A DNA stretch of 64,000 bases, taken from assembly GCA_012839475.1 (NCBI GenBank), contig DUNG01000016.1, positions 62,001-126,000 on the forward strand. The letters are read 5' to 3'. Position numbers and translations under genes: made by a program. Of the stretch, positions 21,113 through 30,925 are shown in pieces. Numbering within the stretch: position 1 is the stretch's first letter; every line of letters starts with the position of its first letter. The DNA is from Petrimonas sp. Lineage in GTDB: Bacteria > Bacteroidota > Bacteroidia > Bacteroidales > Dysgonomonadaceae. The notes beneath the pieces are model-generated. The model made no database searches and was not told the origin of the DNA. It worked only from the letters and a program-made list of their open reading frames with translations.

Positions 21113-21670
21113 ATGTCTGATGAGCAATTGATAGAGAAGATCCTTTCCGGGAACAGGGAAGCATTTCGCCTGTTGATGGAGAAATACCAACAGCGGGTGT
21201 TTCACGTGGCCATGGGTTTTGTCCATTCTCGGCAAGACGCGGAGGACATTACCCAGGAGGTGTTTATCCGGGTGTTTCGCTCATTGGAATCTTTCAAAGA
21301 GCAATCACTATTTTCCACGTGGCTCTATCGGATTACGCTGAATTGCTCTATCAACCATGTGAAGAAAAACAAAAGACGAAATTTATTAATGGATGCCGGT
21401 GATGGCTTGATGAATCTGTTCAACCGGGGTGACGAGGAGCGAAATGCCCACCAACAACTCGAGGCCACCGAGAAAGAACAAGCCATACGAAAAGCGATTG
21501 ATGGGCTTCCCGAGAAACAGCGTAAAGCATTTATACTAAGCAAGTACGAGGAGTTGACACAACGAGAAATCGCTGCCATCATGCAAACCACCGAAGGGGC
21601 TGTAGAGCAGCTGCTGGTGCGCGCGAAAAAACAGTTGCGAAAAAAGTTGGCTCACCTCGTAGGAAATTAG
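21113..21670 (+). CDS. RNA polymerase ECF-type sigma-70 factor
   Basis: YQQRVFHVAMGFVHSRQDAEDITQEVFIRVFRSLESF (region 2) and LTQREIAAIMQTTEGAVEQLLVRAKKQLRKKL (region 4). Confidence 0.95.
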   Translation: MSDEQLIEKILSGNREAFRLLMEKYQQRVFHVAMGFVHSRQDAEDITQEVFIRVFRSLESFKEQSLFSTWLYRITLNCSINHVKKNKRRNLLMDAGDGLMNLFNRGDEERNAHQQLEATEKEQAIRKAIDGLPEKQRKAFILSKYEELTQREIAAIMQTTEGAVEQLLVRAKKQLRKKLAHLVGN

Positions 21671-21790
21671 AAGAGTGATTGTCTAATAATATAAAAGGCA
21701 TAAGTGCCGCGAAGAGATAAGTTTTTCAAGTTATAAAACAAAAGAGAAGTTGTACAGGTAACTTTATTAACGAATCAACGCTAAAGAGAG

Positions 21791-22087
21791 ATGAAGCTGG
21801 ATGAACATATAGATAACTTTATTCGCAAGGAAAAAGAGGTACAAGTGAATCCCTACCTTGCCACGCGTGTACTGGCGAAGCTGGAGGAACAGGATGAAAC
21901 CGCGGTCTACGGGAAAAGTGTTCCGATATGGAAAAAGGCGGTAGTTGCCGCGAGCATCGTTCTAGTGATGGCGGCGGGGTATGGACTGGGAAGCATGGTG
22001 AAAGAAGAAAAGAAGTATATAACCATCAATATTAACGATGCACAACTGGAAAATCTCAACCTTTACACAGTGATCGGCTATGAGTGA
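21791..22087 (+). CDS. Small single-TM protein, candidate anti-sigma factor
   Basis: Cytoplasmic N-terminal ~50 aa, one TM helix (AVVAASIVLVMAAGYGLGSM), located directly after the ECF sigma gene. Confidence 0.5.
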   Translation: MKLDEHIDNFIRKEKEVQVNPYLATRVLAKLEEQDETAVYGKSVPIWKKAVVAASIVLVMAAGYGLGSMVKEEKKYITININDAQLENLNLYTVIGYE

Positions 22088-22640
22088 GAAGAACAAAATA
22101 CTGGTTTGGATTATCGTCTTACTAGTGATATTGAATGTGACGACCATCATTTCCATTTTTCACCATATACAGAAAGATAAGAAAGCGGCCGAAACCGTGA
22201 TTTCTATTGGTGAAGGGCAAAACCCACTAAGTGGTAGGTTTTTTATGCAAGAGATAGGATTTGACCAGGAGCAGATTGAGCGTTTCCGTCAAGTAAACCG
22301 AGAATTCAATCCAAAGACTAACCAAATCATTTGGCAAATGGATAGCCTTAAATGGGTAATTTTTGATGAGTTAAATAGACAGCAGGTAGATACGGCAAGG
22401 CTACAACAGTTAAACTCGAGGTTTGGAGAGTTGCACGCGAAACTAAAAGATGAGACATGCACCTACTACTTGAAGCTAAAAGAGATATCAAACAGTGAGC
22501 AGGTTGAAAAACTGCAAAGTGCTTTTGAGCCGCTCTTTTATCAAGAGAACAGCACTCTCCAGGGCAGAGGCTACGGCAGGGGTTATGGCAGAGGTAATGG
22601 TAAGGGCTACGGCAGAGGGTACGGGCAGGACCAAAATTGA
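22080..22640 (+). CDS. Spy/CpxP-like periplasmic stress/metal-sensor protein
   Basis: N-terminal TM anchor, FMQEIGFDQEQIERFRQVNREFNPKTNQIIWQMDSLK helical region, C-terminal GRGYGRGYGRGNGKGYGRGYG tail. Confidence 0.6.
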   Translation: MSEKNKILVWIIVLLVILNVTTIISIFHHIQKDKKAAETVISIGEGQNPLSGRFFMQEIGFDQEQIERFRQVNREFNPKTNQIIWQMDSLKWVIFDELNRQQVDTARLQQLNSRFGELHAKLKDETCTYYLKLKEISNSEQVEKLQSAFEPLFYQENSTLQGRGYGRGYGRGNGKGYGRGYGQDQN

Positions 22641-22671
22641 AAGATAAAATCAACAATAATAGATAACAATT

Positions 22672-23127
22672 ATGAAGACAATCTTACTAACCGTTGCATT
22701 GGCAATGATGACCGTGGTAGCTTTCGGTCAAGACAACCAACAGGCAAAAGCTACTGATGAGGTACAAACCGGTACACAAACTCAAGTCTGGAGAGGTCCC
22801 TTTTTCGTGGATGACAACAACAATGGAATTTGCGACAACTTTGAAAACGGAACACGCCGGGGACGTGGCCAGGGGCGAAATGCCAGGGGAAGGTACTTCG
22901 TAGACGCGGATAACGACGGCATTTGCGATAATTTCCAAAGCGGTAATCGTCTGGGAAGAGGCAGAGGTCTTGGAAACGACAGGGGAGCGGGATACGGCAG
23001 AAGACAAGGTAGATTCGGCAACTTCGTGGACAACAACAACGATGGGATATGCGACTATTACCAAAGTGGAAATCGTCAGGGAAGGGGTCAAGGCAGAGGT
23101 TCCCGTTTTTTGGACGTGACAAAATAG
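22672..23127 (+). CDS. Secreted protein with three DxDxDG-type putative Ca-binding repeats and Gly/Arg-rich linkers
   Basis: Signal peptide; FVDDNNNGICDNFENG / FVDADNDGICDNFQSG / FVDNNNDGICDYYQSG repeats. Confidence 0.7.
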   Translation: MKTILLTVALAMMTVVAFGQDNQQAKATDEVQTGTQTQVWRGPFFVDDNNNGICDNFENGTRRGRGQGRNARGRYFVDADNDGICDNFQSGNRLGRGRGLGNDRGAGYGRRQGRFGNFVDNNNDGICDYYQSGNRQGRGQGRGSRFLDVTK

Positions 23128-23230
23128 CTGTTGCCTATATATGTAATAGGTGTATTATAGGGGATAGTGCATCCCCTATTTTATTGAAGTAAAAATCACG
23201 ATTTTAAATGAATAGAAGATAAAAACTATA

Positions 23231-23345
23231 ACATAACCCAAGCAAGCTTGGCTCTGCATTTGGCTTATTACAAAGAGTGAACCCCATAGATTTGCTTGAA
23301 AAGCAAGGGCGGCAAGACCCACGTGTGGTCTTGCCGCCTCTATTT
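23231..23345 (+). repeat. Copy 2 of ~110-nt element with terminator-like hairpin
   Basis: About 83 nt essentially identical to the element at 20853, then GGCGGCAAGACC-CACGTGT-GGTCTTGCCGCC (12-bp stem) and a T-rich tract. Confidence 0.85.
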
Positions 23346-23383
23346 TGCAAGCTCATTTCAGGACTTGCCGTGATGTTCGTCGC

Positions 23384-24499
23384 TTACTTTTCCCCTTCGT
23401 ACAACTTGATAACTTGTCCCTCTTCCAGTGCGATATTATAGAGCTTTAGCTCATCTATATGCCCTACGAAGCCGTCCCATCCATTGGGAGTACGAGACCA
23501 TTCCCAATCCCATTTAGCATCTGCCTCCTGGTAGGTTGTACAGGACCCGATTAGGAGAGGCAATACGGTACCGTACTCAAAGGGTGCGGTTCCATGAAGT
23601 CCCTCTTTCGTGGTATTATCCCACTCCATCGTCATCTCCCCGTTCACGTAAAACCTCAGTTTCTTCGTTTTTAAGCTGAGGGTAACCACCAGGTGTGTCC
23701 AGCTCTTGTTCGGTGCAGAGAAATCCATTTGGTTATCAGCGTCTACCCAGCCATCTTCGTTGGTATGGATGGTGAAAAAGGGCTTGTTTTGCTCTTGCAA
23801 CTGGAATTTCCATGAATTCCAATAGTTATAAGAGATAATGTAATTCCCGGCCCGCGTTGAATCGGGGTTTACCCAAACGGAAATGGAGAGCTCGCTTCCC
23901 ATCAGATCGCTAGCGGTGTAGTCGTTAATCGCGAGATGCGAACCGTTACTGAAGTAGATAGCCTTACCCACCTTACCCTTTACAAAGCTGGGATAATTGG
24001 TCGCTTCACCAAATATAGCGTGTTCACCTTTCTTCAGTTCCGCGGTCCACCCTTTACCACCCGTTTTGAACTTGTTATCCGTAACCTTTTCATCAAAAGT
24101 CATTTCCATGATTAGCGCTTTCTCCGGGATGATACCCAGTTCGCTTCCCAGGAACACCTCTTTCGCTTGTTGAAGCTGTACTACCATGGCATCCACTTGA
24201 CTTTGAGTGGCTTCCTTGTTCTGTGCGACTAATTTAGCGACATCTACCACCTTCCTAAAGGCTTCGATAGCGTTCGCTGGAAAATTTTTTGCAACATCGG
24301 GCGCGGTCAAAAGCGTGTTGCATTCATTCAGAATAGCGTTGAGTTCAGTCTTATTGGCCTCCACGATAGGCTCATCTCCTCCTCCATTGTCCCCGCAAGA
24401 CACCAACAGACCTGTCAATAAGAAGATGCTACATAGCGCGAGCAGTACTTTTTTTAAAATCGTTGTTTTCATAATCGTAATTTTTTGTGAGTAATACAT
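23384..24499 (-). CDS. LamG/concanavalin-like surface lipoprotein of the PUL
   Basis: Lipoprotein signal LLTGLLVSCGDN; LamG-like region 'ELSISVWVNPDSTRAGNYIISYNYWNSWKFQLQEQNKPFFTIHT', 'KLRFYVNGEMTMEW'. Confidence 0.75.
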   Translation of the reverse strand: MYYSQKITIMKTTILKKVLLALCSIFLLTGLLVSCGDNGGGDEPIVEANKTELNAILNECNTLLTAPDVAKNFPANAIEAFRKVVDVAKLVAQNKEATQSQVDAMVVQLQQAKEVFLGSELGIIPEKALIMEMTFDEKVTDNKFKTGGKGWTAELKKGEHAIFGEATNYPSFVKGKVGKAIYFSNGSHLAINDYTASDLMGSELSISVWVNPDSTRAGNYIISYNYWNSWKFQLQEQNKPFFTIHTNEDGWVDADNQMDFSAPNKSWTHLVVTLSLKTKKLRFYVNGEMTMEWDNTTKEGLHGTAPFEYGTVLPLLIGSCTTYQEADAKWDWEWSRTPNGWDGFVGHIDELKLYNIALEEGQVIKLYEGEK

Positions 24500-24546
24500 C
24501 GTTGTTTAATTATTATTGTTATAGTTTGTTATTTGTTGTTTAATTG

Positions 24547-25971
24547 TTATTGTATCGCGTGATTGGTATCCTTTTCCGTCTGCGGTATTGGAAAGTAAAA
24601 ACGGGGTTCGGTCCACGTCAACTGGGGTGCGAGTGCTTTTTCTGCCTCCTCTTTACCCCATCGCATAAGGTCGAAAAAACGATGAAATTCAAAGCCCAGC
24701 TCTTTTCGACGTTCCATCCGAATGATCGCTCTCAGATTGGATTGGTTCGCGGTAATCACCGGGGGTAGATTAACTCGCTCCCTCACCTTGTTCAGTTCAT
24801 CAATCGCTTCGGGAATACGATTCGTTTCATTGAACGCTTCGGCTTTCATCAACAGTACATCCGCGTAACGAATAGCGTGGTAAGGGATTAACGATTGCGC
24901 CTTCGCCTTCCCGGGAATCATATCCTCGTTGTATTTTTTCACCAGGTACCCAGTGGCTTCCGACCATGATGCCGAAAATGTAGTGCCGTTGAACCAGGTT
25001 TTCCCATCCCTGCCTATAGATGCATCCAATCGCGGATCCTCTTCACCATCCACCGTTTCCTCGTTAAAAGCATCCACGAAACTTTGCGTGGGGGCATTGA
25101 AGTAGTAGCCTCCCTCTATTGATGGGGCGAACCAAACATTGAGGTGGTTACCCAACGATACCTGCTCATCATCCACGTAGCGAAGAGTGAAAATCACCTC
25201 CGTGCTATCTTCCGCTCCCACTTTAAAGAGGTTTTCGTAGCTTTCCAACAGCGCGTATACCCCAAGCGCCTCCAGCTCTTCAATACGGGTGATACAATCG
25301 CCGTACTCCTTCTGATACAGCGCGGTTTTAGCCAAAAGTGCCAGCGCCGCCCCTTTCGTCGCGCGTCCCCTTTCCGTGGGATAAGCAGCCGGCAGCACAT
25401 CCACCGCCTCTTCCAGGTCGCTCTCGATTTGAGCGTAAACGGTAGCCACATCACTTAACCCCACGTAAATGGTTTCCATGGTGTTTTGTGGCTCCAACTT
25501 CAAGGGGATATCGCCAAAAATATTCACCAAGTTAAAGTAGGCGTAGGCTCTCAAGAATCGCGCTTCGCCTATCAGCCTCTTTTTCAAAGCCTCGTCCATG
25601 TCTATCCCGGGGAGGTAAGCAATCACGTTATTGGCTCTGGCAACCGTTTCGTACGCGTTTTGCCAATAAGTGTTCAACACGCCGTTATCCGCGCTTGCAG
25701 TAAAATCATCGATATCATTGATATCGGCCTGATCCCCCGCGTTACCCCCCTTCACGGCATCATCGGATGCTACATCGCCGAATATCCACAGGGTGCTGCC
25801 GTATAACGAATTATAAATCCCCGTGGTGGCATAGATGGCGTTCTCTCGTGAGTTAAAAAAGCTCTCCGACGTGTATTGACCTTTCATGTCTACCTGAAGG
25901 AAATCGTCACAAGAGGCAACGATGCCGCTAATCATCGCGATCATCAATATGTAGTTTACAGTTTTCATCAT
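24547..25971 (-). CDS. SusD/RagB family nutrient-binding outer membrane lipoprotein
   Basis: SCDDFLQVDMKGQYTSESFFNSRENAIYATTGIYNSL; C-terminal IRYADVLLMKAEAFNE and RRKELGFEFHRFFDLMRWG. Confidence 0.95.
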   Translation of the reverse strand: MMKTVNYILMIAMISGIVASCDDFLQVDMKGQYTSESFFNSRENAIYATTGIYNSLYGSTLWIFGDVASDDAVKGGNAGDQADINDIDDFTASADNGVLNTYWQNAYETVARANNVIAYLPGIDMDEALKKRLIGEARFLRAYAYFNLVNIFGDIPLKLEPQNTMETIYVGLSDVATVYAQIESDLEEAVDVLPAAYPTERGRATKGAALALLAKTALYQKEYGDCITRIEELEALGVYALLESYENLFKVGAEDSTEVIFTLRYVDDEQVSLGNHLNVWFAPSIEGGYYFNAPTQSFVDAFNEETVDGEEDPRLDASIGRDGKTWFNGTTFSASWSEATGYLVKKYNEDMIPGKAKAQSLIPYHAIRYADVLLMKAEAFNETNRIPEAIDELNKVRERVNLPPVITANQSNLRAIIRMERRKELGFEFHRFFDLMRWGKEEAEKALAPQLTWTEPRFYFPIPQTEKDTNHAIQ

Positions 25972-26044
25972 TCTTACATTAAAATGGTATGGAATCCAAT
26001 TAATCATTATCGTTGAATGGGTATTACACTCATTTATCTCAACA

Positions 26045-29000
26045 CTAGAACGTTACATTCAATCCAAGCATGAAGCTTTTGGCAACCGGGTAAGTTCCCC
26101 AATCGATACCATTCGCTATATCGCCCTCGGCGGCAGAATTGGTGCTAACGGTCATCTCGGGATCAAGCCCCGGGTAGGCGGTAAAGGTCAACAAGTTAGT
26201 CCCCGAAAGGTAGACCCGAACGGATTGAACCCTTAACCACTCCTTAACGTTTGGAATAGTATAACCTACCTGCACGTTCTTTAAGCGAACGTAGGAGCCA
26301 TCCTCCAAGAATCGAGTCGATGCCCTCACGTTGTTTGCCTTACCCGCCCATGAGGCACGTGGTTGGGTATTTGAAGTTCCTTCACCCACCCAGCGCTCGT
26401 CGTAATATCGCTTGGTGACGTTAAAACCCCGGTAAAATCCCTCGATATCGTAGTTTACCTGCATGAAGATTTTTTGCCCGAATGCCCCTTGAAAGAAAAG
26501 GGAGGCATCGAACCCCTTATACATCCCCGAAAGGGTAAGTCCGGTTGTAAACTTCGGGATGGCGCTACCCACGAATACCCTATCGTTCGCATCGATGAGG
26601 TTATCGTCATTTTGATCAACGTACTTCACGTCACCGGGTTGTATGTTCCTACCCTGGTAGGGCGATGTCAGAACCTCCATCTCGTTTTGAAAGATTCCAT
26701 CCATCTCGTAAAGGAAGAAAGAGCCGATAGGGTACCCCGCCTCCGTTTTAGTAGCATAAACGCCCGTGTCGACTCTCCCCCCGAAGTAAGGCAACTCCAA
26801 GCTAAGTACCTTGTTATACAGGTAGCCGCCATTTAACGAGATATCGAACCCCCCATCGGGGAATCTCCCACGGTAGAACAGCTCCACATCCACACCACTG
26901 TTTAACAGGTTACCGGAACTGTTAAGAAAAGGGGCACCTGCCTTACCTGATGATGGCGGTAACGAGGCGGGAACCAGCATATCTCTCGTGGTTTTATAGT
27001 AATAGTCTATGGAAACACCTAAACTGTTCTTTAAAAACTCCAGATCGACGCCCGCGTTGAATTGATTGCTCGTCTCCCATTTCAACTCCTCGTTCCCTAA
27101 CAGCGACTGGGCAAAACCGCTGGAGCTCTTCCCCCCGAAAGCGTAGTAGTAACCGGGTGCGAACCGATCGAGGTAAGCGTAGAGCGGTATGTTTTGGTTA
27201 CCGATCGCACCATACCCCACCCGAAGTTTCAGCTTATCGATAGCCGTCACTCCCTGCATGAAATCCTCTTCCTCTACATTCCACCCCCCGGAAACGGAAT
27301 AAAACGTGCCCCACCTGTTCCCTTTGGAAAAACGCGAAGAGCCATCGCGACGTAACGTTCCGGAGAGGTAGTATTTCTGCCTGTAATTGTAATTAAAGTT
27401 GGCAAATAGGGAAAGCAGGGAGGAGGAAAATTCGGATTGACTATTCATCCTCTTGCTCGTGCCAAGCCCCAAATAAACGAAATCGGGATCCGAATCCGTG
27501 AATTCGCTCTCGCTCGCGTATAGGCCAGCCTCACTGCTCCGTATGGCCTCTGCTCCCATCAACCAGCTTAGATTGTGGTTATCACGTACGGAGGCCGTAT
27601 GATTCAACGCGGTGTTTACCGTCCACGTGTTTCGTTTAACGGTGGATACATTCAAACTGTTGGTGCTGTTTATCCTATTAGCCGTCCCCCATGTTTTGTT
27701 GAACTCCCTTATTTCACTATCGTTGTAATCATTACCTACCGTGCTCTTTATGAAAAAACCGGCGGGCAGCGTAATTGTGGCCGTACCTGAAACGAGGAGC
27801 GATTTAATTTTTCTAGTGCGGTCGGTGTTGACGGTCAACCCTTCGGGGCTATAGCCATCTCCAAAGAAGGAGTTATATACCGAATTGCCATAAAACTCCG
27901 AGGGAAGGTCTACGAAACCACCACTCGCATCGTAAACCGGGATAGCCGGATTGCGGAACAGGGCGTACCTGACGATGCTCCCGCCCTCGCCGGCATACCC
28001 GTCGCCTGAACTGGACACTAGCCGGTTATCCGAAAAGCCGCCGCTAACGTTCAAACTAACATTCAACCAACTCTTCACATCCGATAGCAAGTTGGAGCGC
28101 ATCGTGAACCGATCAAAATTGGTTCCTCGTATGATTCCCTCTTGCTTATAGAGGTTGCCCGATACCAGGTACCGAGTTTTGTCGCTGCCCCCGCTTATAG
28201 CGAGTTCATGAGAGTGAAGGGGTGCCGTTCTAAAAATCTCTTCCAGATGGTTCACGTTAGGGAACTCCTTCACCCAGTCGCCCGCTATCAACTCCCTCTT
28301 GACAACTGAGCTGGCGTTATCGGCGGTCGCTGCTTCGTTGTACAGTTCAATGTACTCTGCCGTGTTGGTCATCGGCGTGAGGTAACCGTGACGCTGATAG
28401 CCAACCTGCGCGTTGTAGGTGATTTGGGCATCGCCCGCCACCCCATTTTTGGTAGTTATAAGAACCACCCCGTTAGAGGCTCTCGAACCGTATATCGCTG
28501 CCGACGACGCATCTTTGAGTACCGATATGGACTCGATTTCATTGGGTGAAAGGTTGTTCAACGCCCCCTCTTGTGGAATCCCATCGATAATGTAGAGGGG
28601 TTCGTTACTGGCGTTAATCGATCCCACCCCACGAATACGTACCGAGACGGGTGAGCCGGGTGCTCCTGTCTGCGTGGACACATTAACACCCGCCACACGA
28701 CCCTGGAGTGCCTGTTGAGCCGATGCCACCGGGGTTTTAATAAGTTCGTCCGAATCCACTTTAGTGATGGAACCAAGAATGTCGCGTTTCTTCTGGACGC
28801 TATACCCAACGACGACCAGTTCGTCCATCACGTGAGTATCTTGCTCCAGGAAAATCTCCAACGTGGTAGGTTCTGTCACCTTGATCTCTTGGGTAACGTA
28901 ACCGACGTAGGAAACCTGTAACACGCTGTTTTCTGCAACCGATATCGTGAAGTATCCATCCAGATTGGTCACGGTACCCCTATCAGAGCCGACCTCCAGG

Positions 29001-29128
29001 ATCGTTACACCAATGAGGGGATCACCCATTGCCTTGTCTTTCACGAGCCCTTGTACCTCAATATGAGCCTGCGCCGAAAGAGAGATGGCCGCACAGTTCA
29101 ATATCGCGATAAGAAGTACTTTTTTCAT
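26045..29128 (-). CDS. SusC/RagA family TonB-linked outer membrane protein
   Basis: CarboxypepD_reg-like domain, plug region VRIRGVGSINASNEPLYIIDGIPQEGALNNLSPNEIESISVLKDASSAAIYGSRASNGVVLITTK. Confidence 0.97.
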   Translation of the reverse strand: MKKVLLIAILNCAAISLSAQAHIEVQGLVKDKAMGDPLIGVTILEVGSDRGTVTNLDGYFTISVAENSVLQVSYVGYVTQEIKVTEPTTLEIFLEQDTHVMDELVVVGYSVQKKRDILGSITKVDSDELIKTPVASAQQALQGRVAGVNVSTQTGAPGSPVSVRIRGVGSINASNEPLYIIDGIPQEGALNNLSPNEIESISVLKDASSAAIYGSRASNGVVLITTKNGVAGDAQITYNAQVGYQRHGYLTPMTNTAEYIELYNEAATADNASSVVKRELIAGDWVKEFPNVNHLEEIFRTAPLHSHELAISGGSDKTRYLVSGNLYKQEGIIRGTNFDRFTMRSNLLSDVKSWLNVSLNVSGGFSDNRLVSSSGDGYAGEGGSIVRYALFRNPAIPVYDASGGFVDLPSEFYGNSVYNSFFGDGYSPEGLTVNTDRTRKIKSLLVSGTATITLPAGFFIKSTVGNDYNDSEIREFNKTWGTANRINSTNSLNVSTVKRNTWTVNTALNHTASVRDNHNLSWLMGAEAIRSSEAGLYASESEFTDSDPDFVYLGLGTSKRMNSQSEFSSSLLSLFANFNYNYRQKYYLSGTLRRDGSSRFSKGNRWGTFYSVSGGWNVEEEDFMQGVTAIDKLKLRVGYGAIGNQNIPLYAYLDRFAPGYYYAFGGKSSSGFAQSLLGNEELKWETSNQFNAGVDLEFLKNSLGVSIDYYYKTTRDMLVPASLPPSSGKAGAPFLNSSGNLLNSGVDVELFYRGRFPDGGFDISLNGGYLYNKVLSLELPYFGGRVDTGVYATKTEAGYPIGSFFLYEMDGIFQNEMEVLTSPYQGRNIQPGDVKYVDQNDDNLIDANDRVFVGSAIPKFTTGLTLSGMYKGFDASLFFQGAFGQKIFMQVNYDIEGFYRGFNVTKRYYDERWVGEGTSNTQPRASWAGKANNVRASTRFLEDGSYVRLKNVQVGYTIPNVKEWLRVQSVRVYLSGTNLLTFTAYPGLDPEMTVSTNSAAEGDIANGIDWGTYPVAKSFMLGLNVTF

Positions 29129-29130
29129 TG

Positions 29131-30879
29131 TTATCGTTTTTTATAAATGCTGTTTTCATTGACCTCTTCACCAGAAGGAATCTCCACTACCAGTGACGCT
29201 TGATCGGCTGGAAGGGTTATCGTGGTAAATCCATCAACTTCTTTTTCAATATATTGTCCGGAGACAATATCGTACAGATCCGTTTTCTCGAAGGAGACTT
29301 CGTACCGCAGCTCCTTTTCCTCTTGATACGGATTATAGAGCAAATAGACAGGATAAGAGGGATAGGAGTAAAAATCTGTAGCGTTACAGTCTAATTTCAA
29401 AACTCCCGCCACTTCGGTAACCTCGACTATCGCACCCAAAACCCCTACGGGAGAGGTGCTGTAAATGCTGAACATACTCTCCGCCGGGTTATCGGGATGC
29501 CACTTTGGTCCATCACCCAGCGCTACCGGGTGAACGCCCTCGAGTTCCGGTTTCCCGTAGTCGTCGGCATACCTCAATCCTTCGTAACCGATGGCAGCGT
29601 TAGTAATATGCTTCATCTCGGGGAGCCATTGATTCTTATCGGGAATCTCATCCGGGTAAAATAGGCGACAAGCATTCACGTTATTCAGCATCCATCTCCC
29701 GATAGCTCGCGCGAAAGAGGGCGCGTATTTCACCATCGGGACCAGGGGCATCGCCATGAGCACGCTGTTCATAAAGAAGGCGTAACCGCCTCCATCGGTA
29801 ATGCTTCCTTGCAGCCCACTCACGTCATAGTCTCCCCACTTACCCACGATAACTCCCCATCCATAACGCCCTTTTGGATTCTTGTTCCCCTCAAACACCC
29901 AGTCCAGCATTTTAGCGATGTTATAATCGGTACCCTCTTCCGCGTTTAATCGTGCCGCGGTATAGATTCCGATGGGGAGGAGAATCTCGTAGAAGCAACT
30001 CTCCCGCTGATTGTTCAGTACGGCGATAGCCGATTTAGCCCGCTCTAAATAACGGGGGTCGCCATATTTCATGTAGGCAGCGTAGAGCACGTATCCATGT
30101 CCACCCGCCGCATCCTGCTGCAATGGAATATGGGTGACTTCCCCTTGCATCCGCGCGTAATCAAAATAGGAGTAGTTGTAGTTTCCATTTAGCGCCAGAT
30201 CGGCCTTTAAAAACTGCTCGGCAACAGTACGTTGAATGGCGTCGCTATTTTCAACGTCGGGGAAGATGTCGCACACGTTGTAATAAAGGACGTTAGGAAA
30301 CACATCATACCACCAGTCCCGTCCATACCCTCCTCCCAGCATTGCCACATCGGGGTTGGTGTTGTTCATAACGATGTTCCAACCCGTATCGCTGTTAAAG
30401 TAGTTCTGAACCATCTTCACGTAGTTATACCCCCCTTGATTGGTTTTATCGATACCAACCAGTCCGGCCCCAAGAATGGCTGAGAGGGAGGTGAGGCTTT
30501 CATGAAACTCCCCGTCATTTTTATCCGCTCCTTGTCGTGCATCGTTAACTGCCGTATAAAGCCCGAACGTGAACTGCGGTATGTTCCGCTGGTTATCATC
30601 CAACCATATCACGGGCCCCGTGAAGGTACCCGGGTTGAAATCAAACACGTAGTTATCAAACTCGATCGCTTTCCGCTTCCAATCGATAATCTTGTAAGGT
30701 TGAGGCATCGAGGGCATACTCTCCACACGGTCGATAACCACCTGTTCTACCGGTCCTTCCCGATTAGGGATTTGCCCGCTCTCCTGATGCCCTTGCCACG
30801 AGCAACAGTATCCCCCGCAGATTATCAGTAAGCCGATTAAAAGCGGCAGTTGTCTCCTTATTTTACCATGCTTTTCCAT
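29131..30879 (-). CDS. Uncharacterised secreted protein, possible (alpha/alpha)-barrel glycosidase of the PUL
   Basis: N-terminal hydrophobic export signal; repeated helical-barrel-like Trp/Tyr/Gly-rich segments; encoded within the susCD/GH130 cluster. No family signature recognised. Confidence 0.5.
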   Translation of the reverse strand: MEKHGKIRRQLPLLIGLLIICGGYCCSWQGHQESGQIPNREGPVEQVVIDRVESMPSMPQPYKIIDWKRKAIEFDNYVFDFNPGTFTGPVIWLDDNQRNIPQFTFGLYTAVNDARQGADKNDGEFHESLTSLSAILGAGLVGIDKTNQGGYNYVKMVQNYFNSDTGWNIVMNNTNPDVAMLGGGYGRDWWYDVFPNVLYYNVCDIFPDVENSDAIQRTVAEQFLKADLALNGNYNYSYFDYARMQGEVTHIPLQQDAAGGHGYVLYAAYMKYGDPRYLERAKSAIAVLNNQRESCFYEILLPIGIYTAARLNAEEGTDYNIAKMLDWVFEGNKNPKGRYGWGVIVGKWGDYDVSGLQGSITDGGGYAFFMNSVLMAMPLVPMVKYAPSFARAIGRWMLNNVNACRLFYPDEIPDKNQWLPEMKHITNAAIGYEGLRYADDYGKPELEGVHPVALGDGPKWHPDNPAESMFSIYSTSPVGVLGAIVEVTEVAGVLKLDCNATDFYSYPSYPVYLLYNPYQEEKELRYEVSFEKTDLYDIVSGQYIEKEVDGFTTITLPADQASLVVEIPSGEEVNENSIYKKR

Positions 30880-30925
30880 GTTTTTCTTTTTTCCATCTAC
30901 TATCTGTTCATTTATCTGTTCATTT

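Noticed and set aside
22687-23091. Minus-strand ORFs opposite the DxDxDG-repeat protein
   Set aside because: Mirror of repetitive coding sequence; the plus-strand ORF has a signal peptide and ordered repeats.
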